DNA from: Escallonia rubra
Taxonomy: Eukaryota > Streptophyta > Magnoliopsida > Escalloniales > Escalloniaceae
DNA length: 64,000 nt
NCBI GenBank assembly: GCA_033065855.1
Contig: JAVXUO010002186.1
Coordinates: 186,001 to 250,000 of the forward strand
Direction: 5' to 3'
Positions 59,450 to 64,000 of the stretch are shown piece after piece; positions within the stretch are counted from its first letter, which is position 1, and every line of letters starts with the position of its first letter. The translations under genes were made by a program, and so were the position numbers. The notes beneath the pieces are model-generated. The model searched no databases and was not told where the DNA came from. It saw nothing but the letters and a program-made list of their open reading frames with translations.

Positions 59450-59880
59450 GATTAATTGACCGGTCACGGGTCACCGGTCGTCGACGCGTCATCGCCGGCA
59501 GTGGGTTCTTCGCCGGTGGAGTCCTCACCTCGAAGACCTCTTCGCCGGTCCATCTCCATCTCCTTCCATGGCTCCACTCCGACCACTCGTTCCAGATCTG
59601 AGCTCTCCTCAACAGAGAGAGTTGGCTAGTGGAGGTGAAAGCCGCTGCCGGCCGCCGTGTCGGCGTGTGAGCGTGTCGCCGTCGGGGGTGATGTCTGCCG
59701 TCTTCGGTTTGGTAGTGGGTGAGAGACTGAGAGAAAAGTCACAGAGAGACAGAGAGAGTCATGCGTCTGTCGGGGGGGAAGAGAGAGAGAGAGAGAGAGG
59801 GAGTTGCCACACTTTTGCCCCCACGGTAAGCACCGTCGTGACTGCTCTTCCAAACCGAAGCAGCACGAATAGCCATGGTA
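59450..59880 (-). other. Leader-like GC/CT-rich part of the CACTA element
   Basis: On the minus strand it has a CT-rich leader (about 59790-59740) and then a short frame starting ATGGAAGGAGATGGAGATGG (59570) that soon meets a splice-donor-like GGTGAGG. It may be a promoter-exon 1 relic of the autonomous parent or a captured gene start. Not recognised. Confidence 0.3.
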
Positions 59881-60664
59881 CAAGTCGTAACCGTAGGCAT
59901 ACCTAACTTGTACCTACGGTTCCTTCTATACTGTAGGCAATTTCGACACTATAGGCCAGTTTTGGCATAGTGGTTGATAAGACTTGATACACAAGAACTT
60001 GGTGAAATTTAAAAGTTATATGAATCTCCTTCCTGCTTGTGGACCAAGAATATATATAACCCATACTACAAACTCTGAGCAAAGTTGTTCATCGCTGTTT
60101 GGCACGTTTTGGCCATGCGCCGTTCCTGGATTTCATGAGTGCTCTAGAGAACCTACCTAAGTTCGCATCGAGACGGCCCCACCTCGATACTCGTATAGGT
60201 GAATCCATCAATTGTGTATTGCAATCAAACACACCACCCAACTTGGGTTATGGATTTCATTAAGAGCTAATTCTCAACCTCTAATGTTGCAATTATACAT
60301 TATCCTACGCCATAGGAATGGACTGTCACTTTATAATTTGGATAGTGTCTCAACTGATAAACCAGTGGCTTGTTATTACCTCTATGAACCTAATTCCTAA
60401 GAACACCATTTACATAGGTTGGGTTCCCACCACTGTTGACCTGTGGCCTAGGCATAAGTTCCATTCCCCTTGATGTATTTCTCACTAGTCTTCATGCTTA
60501 ATAATTTTGTGAGGATCGGCCAAGTTCAACTCTCACTTCACAAAATTTAGGGATAAAATCCCATCATTCAGCAAATGTTGCACAAAGTTATGTCTTAGGC
60601 GAATGTGCCTACTCTTCCCATTATAAGTGTTGTTCTTAGCGCGGCCTATCACACCTTGACTATC

Positions 60665-61720
60665 TATTTTTTTTTTTGGTCAAATATTTGTATTTCATTA
60701 AAACCAATTTCAACTCTGTTTTCTCAATCTGGACAACTGAACGTGATTTGCTAGAGTATTAAGACCTCATATATACAACTAACTCTCCAATCTATACAAC
60801 TAACTCTCCAAGATACTAGTTGCTTCTATATCCCATGCTTTGCATATTTCTTTATTTCTTATTGTTGCAGGTACTTTTGGCCAACTCATGATTTTGTATT
60901 GTATCCATTGCTGTATTACAACCATACATCCTGCAGCACTTGCTTGTTTGCCTTCAAAAATCCTTCATTTCTCTCTTGCCAAATGCCATAGACAGTAGCA
61001 GCCACCCATAGTCTCCCCAGTTTGCTTTGGAAGCTTTTCCCTTTAAGATATTGAGCTATGAGAGCACTGAATTGTCTCCATGATTGCATTCTTACTAGTA
61101 TCTGCAATCTGCCCAATCCACTTTTCCAGATTTCATTCGCAAATGGGCATTGAAGGAAGAGATGGTCTTCTGTTTCCACATAGGACACACTGATCCTCCT
61201 GTAGTACACCCCATGACCTCAGTTTAGCTTTAGTTCTCAACCCTCCCTTGCTTATTATCCATAACAATACTGCACATCTAGGAATATGCCCTGTGAACCA
61301 AATAAATTTCCATAAGGCATCACACCTCCCATGTCTTCTGATTGCCTCCCAAGCTGATTTGATTGTAAATGCTCCATGCTTGGTTAAGTTCAATTTGCAT
61401 TGATCAGAGGATTCTGGCTTAGGCTGTTGACATTGAATCAGCATAGAGTTAATAGCTTGTAGTTCATATGACCTGTTCAACAGCTGTTTCCATCTTCCTC
61501 CTTGTATGATGGCACCCACTCTTGTATGTTCCTGAAGACCAGAATCATAGATTGCCCTTTGCCCAAACATTCCCAGCAAAGTATGCTCATTAATCCATCT
61601 GTCCTTCCATAACCAAGTTGACTTTCCATCCCCAATTTGGTAGTGTACAAACTGACTACATATTGCTATGAGTTTCAGCAATTTGCACCATGTCCAAGAT
61701 ACCACCACAGGTGGTTTAAA
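60665..61720 (-). mobile_element. 5'-truncated L1-type LINE
   Basis: The insertion is flanked by an 8-bp target duplication TGACTATC (60657-60664 and 61721-61728); copy A has the single empty site at 35315-35322. A T-run near 60667-60678 is the poly-A tail of a minus-strand element. Coding content is only the 3' end of the RT protein. Insertion with a poly-A tail, variable TSD and 5' truncation is standard target-primed LINE integration. Confidence 0.92.
60916..61708 (-). pseudogene. LINE reverse transcriptase C-terminal (zf-RVT) fragment
   Basis: The minus-strand frame 61708 to about 61195 has IGDGKSTWLWKDRWI, KHGAFTIKSAWEAIRR, HIPRCAVLLWIISKGGLRTK and the CVLCG knuckle. It then shifts frame near 61195 and continues as ETEDHLFLQCPFANEIW to 60916. 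This C-terminal region after the RT core is typical of plant L1 LINEs. The frameshift and truncation make it dead. Confidence 0.85.
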
Positions 61721-61918
61721 TGACTATCACACTATATTGACACAAATTGAAGCGGTAGCATCCACAAAAGGGATATCTTTAAATAGGTTCCTGAGCCACT
61801 CTGCTTTAGCACCTGCCTTCTCTAAGGCAATAAACTCGGATTCCATTGTAGACCGAGCCGTGCAATTTACTGCTTGAAATCACAAATAAACGTTAACTAG
61901 AAAAACAAGTGCCGCTAT

Positions 61919-62300
61919 CACCACAAGAAAATATGTATTTTGTGACGGAGTTTTAGCGACGGAAGGTATTCCGACGCTAAACATGTCTTTAAGCGACGGA
62001 ATATCCCGTCGTTAAAAATCCGTTGCAAAAATACTATTACCGACGGAAGACACCGTCGGTAAAAGTATTTTGCAACGGATTTTTAACGGCGGACTTTTAG
62101 CGACGGAATTACCATCGCTAAATATTTTTTTATAAAATTAGTAATTTTGAGTTTTTTTTTAAATTATTTAAACGACGGAATAAAATCGTCGCTAAAAAGT
62201 CTGTCGCAAAAAGTCTTTATAATAAGACATTCACCGACGGAGTTTTAGCGACGGTGTTATTCCGTCGCTAAAGATCCTCCATTTAAAAACAGATCTGGTT
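61919..62300. mobile_element. Terminal part of a second CACTA-like element
   Basis: It starts CACCACAAGAAAATATG (a variant of CACTACAAGAAAA), followed by dense subterminal repeats of GACGGA/TCCGTC in both orientations (TTTAGCGACGGA, CCGTCGCTAAA). No opposite end is found in the window, so the element is truncated or runs past 64000. Confidence 0.7.
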
Positions 62301-62679
62301 TCTTTCTCTCTCCCCGTTCTCTCTCTGAAATTCTGCTCTCACCCACCCACCGTCGTTCTCACCTCCGGCGACCGTTCTCTACGGCGACCCAGCTCCGGCG
62401 ACACTCCCGTCCCTCACCCGACGCCGTGCCACCAAGCCTTGCACTCCGGTCGTGCCACAAAGCCCTCCACTGTCGCCGCGCAACGAAACCCACCACTGCC
62501 GCCGCACCACCAACGCCGCCGCCGTCGTACCCACCTCGAGATTTGTATGTCAATTGCCCTCAATTATCTGAATTTTTTGTTAATTTGTCTTCAATTTAGG
62601 TTACATGCCCTAAATTATCTGAATTATTTAGATTTGTATGTCAATTTAGGTTCAATTTTTTGTTAATTTGTCAATTGCC
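62301..62679 (+). other. Leader-like region of CACTA 2 and repeats
   Basis: CT-rich then GC-rich stretch (CCTCCGGCGACCG, CCGCCGCCG) resembling a 5' UTR. It is followed by two or three copies of GATTTGTATGTCAATT and of CCCTAAATTATCTG (62540-62690). No supported protein. Confidence 0.4.
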
Positions 62680-62946
62680 CTAAATTATCTGGAAGGGTAT
62701 GTCTATGGAGGATTCTGCTTGGTGGGGTAGATTTTCATTTTGGGGAAACGAGAGGGGGATCAGTGTAATTAGTGGGGATAAGTTTGTGGGTATCTTGGGC
62801 AGTCCTTGGAGGTTTCTGGGGGTGGAAATGAAAGAGATTTGGTGACCCTTTTGAGCTAAGCACTTTGAGAGGTATAAGGAGGGTATCAAATGCCCCATGG
62901 CTAACCATGGGAACATCACTATTTGTAGAACTTCTTCTTTCTCCAT
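62680..62946 (-). pseudogene. N-terminal fragment of a UGT91-type glycosyltransferase
   Basis: The minus-strand frame from ATG 62946 encodes MEKEEVLQIVMFPWLAMGHL, then IPSLYLSKCLAQKGHQISFI, STPRNLQGLPKIP and ...QAESSIDIP. It then runs into unrelated repeat sequence and a stop. This is the acceptor-side N-terminus of plant UDP-glycosyltransferases, with the catalytic-type His in GHLIP. MFPWLAMGH and STPRN are characteristic of the UGT79/91 group that adds sugars to glycosides (family knowledge). About 85 of some 460 residues remain; the UDP-sugar binding PSPG box is missing. It cannot be functional. It may have been captured or cut by the adjoining CACTA 2. Confidence 0.85.
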
Positions 62947-63540
62947 GGACAGGATGAAGGAAGAATGGTTTTCTTTTTTTGGTCTTTCAAAGTACTCAAT
63001 GCAGCAAGAAGAAGTATTATAATGGAGATGTTTAGAGCTCGGCAGAAAACAAAACGAACTGAGTGGCTACAAACTGCCAGCCAAGTTCGACTGCTATTCG
63101 GCACCACCGACAATAAATAAATTAATTGGATTGAAAAATCCACCACCTCTGGTTTGAACTTATCTAGAAACTCAATTCTCATACCACATAAAAAAAAACA
63201 TGCAAAAATGTGAGAACGGTAGAAAGGACAATAAAATAATGACGATAGCAACATGATCTTTGCATTCTAGCGCCAACATCACGAGGAACGAATTAAATCA
63301 TCTGTAAACGAATATCTTCTTGTACCCCTGCAACCTTGCAAAGCTACGACTCTGCTGAGACTGCCTTTTCCGCACAACTCAGTAATCTCCACTAGCATGC
63401 ACACAACAACACTACACATCTGCCATGGACATGCAATCAACCAGCAGAGCCACCCATGGACTTGCAATCAACATGGCAAAATAACCCTTCAACAACTTGT
63501 TCTCATCAGCACAACAATGAGACAGCTCTGGCCACTGCAC
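62947..63540. other. Region upstream of the UGT fragment
   Basis: Possible original 5' flank of the glycosyltransferase (minus-strand ATG at 62946). No clear TATA or other gene was seen. Confidence 0.4.
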
Positions 63541-64000
63541 ACGAAACCTGGCAAATGGTTACCTGCGGGTAACCCGTCGTGTGTACGGCTCTGACCATTG
63601 CACCTTGCCTTATATGTTCTATCATCATTTTTGAAGAATTCAAACTCCTCGAAAACCGGTTCTCATCATCCTAAGTGTTTAACCCGCGGGTATTCCCGCG
63701 CCCACCCGCTTTTACCCAACTAGTGTGGGTACGAGTAACGTACTCCCAAATTTACCGGTAAACAAATTAAATGCATGTACCCAGTTTTTTAGCTCGGGGC
63801 CGGTCTAACCACAGGTCATGGGTAGGCTTTGCCAGGAGACGAGTCAGGTAGTGAAAAATATCTCTCATCCCATAATCTCGGATAACAAGAACAAATCAGG
63901 TTATCTAGTATAGGGAGCTAGGATTCCCCCATCGTATACTCTGGATTTCATTGCGAAGTTACCGAATTTATGAGCAGTTTTTAGTTTTCCTTTATAAAAA
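63541..64000. repeat. hAT-end-like remnant and unassigned tail
   Basis: CCTGGCAAATGG (63547) with nearby ACCTGCGGGTAACCCG, and TTAACCCGCGGGTATTCCCGCG (about 63680), resemble the right part of the 48449-49270 repeat. From about 63790 to the end nothing is recognised. Confidence 0.35.

Larger units (their letters stand above)
56372..59972. mobile_element. CACTA (En/Spm) non-autonomous element
   Basis: It starts CACTACAAGAAAACC and ends GGCATAGTG, giving the CACTA inverted terminus. It is flanked by GTT on both sides (56369-56371 and 59973-59975). Copy A has the empty site with one GTT at 34629-34631. The subterminal region (56391-56692) carries many inverted units of TATGCCTACGGTA/TACCGTAGGCATA; the right side has a few (59889-59960). 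No transposase is found. The interior holds a CA-rich segment (58330-59220) and a GC-rich, leader-like stretch (59450-59880). Confidence 0.93.
49271..61865 (+). repeat. Segmental duplication block B
   Basis: Partner of block A (23150-35459). It starts directly at a hAT-like end and stops at GTGCAA (61865), after which the two copies differ completely. The net common part is about 8 kb once insertions private to each copy are removed. Similarity looks high throughout (most 20-mers match), with small indels. Confidence 0.92.

Overview
This window is plant nuclear DNA, almost certainly from a eudicot. Three observations support this: a phloem protein 2 (PP2-A1-like) gene with GT-AG introns, fragments of a CrRLK1L receptor kinase and of a family-91-type UDP-glycosyltransferase, and transposons typical of angiosperms (Ty3 and Ty1 LTR elements, Pack-MULE, CACTA, Stowaway, PIF-like, plant L1 LINE). 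I cannot name the species. Most of the 64 kb is transposon sequence. The only genes that look intact are two copies of the PP2-A1-like lectin gene.

Layout. 1-8.5 kb: AT-rich repeats built from mutually inverted modules, two Helitron-like pieces and two Stowaway MITEs, largely arranged as a 2-kb repeat pair. 8.5-12.7 kb: inverted and broken pieces of a Ty3-type LTR family (called X here) with GT/CA-rich, hairpin-studded segments. 12.7-25.5 kb: a solo-LTR-like X element, TGTAACATCTC...GAGATGTTACA. It carries two nested insertions: a Pack-MULE with a captured kinase fragment (13461-14385, 9-bp TSD) and LTR element E1 (14677-23052), which has a broken gag and no pol. 25.5-27.4 kb: AT-rich repeats again. 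27.4-35.5 kb: PP2 gene copy A with flanks, a PIF-like insertion upstream, a MITE in intron 2 and a dead Ty1/copia element downstream. 36.1-48.4 kb: remains of LTR elements, including a degraded Ty3-type element (E3, minus strand) into which E2 inserted (39182-46830, minus strand, perfect TSD CACGT). E2 is a gag-less relative of E1. 48.4-49.3 kb: hAT-like repeat. 49.3-61.9 kb: copy B of the same 12-kb segment, with PP2 copy B, a 3.6-kb CACTA element and a 1.06-kb 5'-truncated LINE. 61.9-64 kb: a second CACTA end and a truncated glycosyltransferase.

Blocks A (23150-35459) and B (49271-61865) are a direct segmental duplication. Comparing them gives empty sites for the insertions, so several TE boundaries and TSDs here are read directly rather than guessed. 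Both PP2 copies keep splice sites and frame. Copy A encodes an uninterrupted run of about 60 prolines before the PP2 domain. Copy B has a shorter, interrupted proline region and has lost several residues conserved in the family, including its C-terminal RPK.

E1 and E2 belong to one non-autonomous LTR family with very long LTRs (2.0-2.5 kb) that contain several nested tandem arrays. E1 keeps a broken gag with a zinc-knuckle-like motif; E2 has lost gag but has the better primer-binding site. I see no tRNA, rRNA, CRISPR or prokaryotic features. I found no wholly new biological system. The repeat-rich LTR family and the homopolymeric-proline PP2 lectin are the most unusual items.
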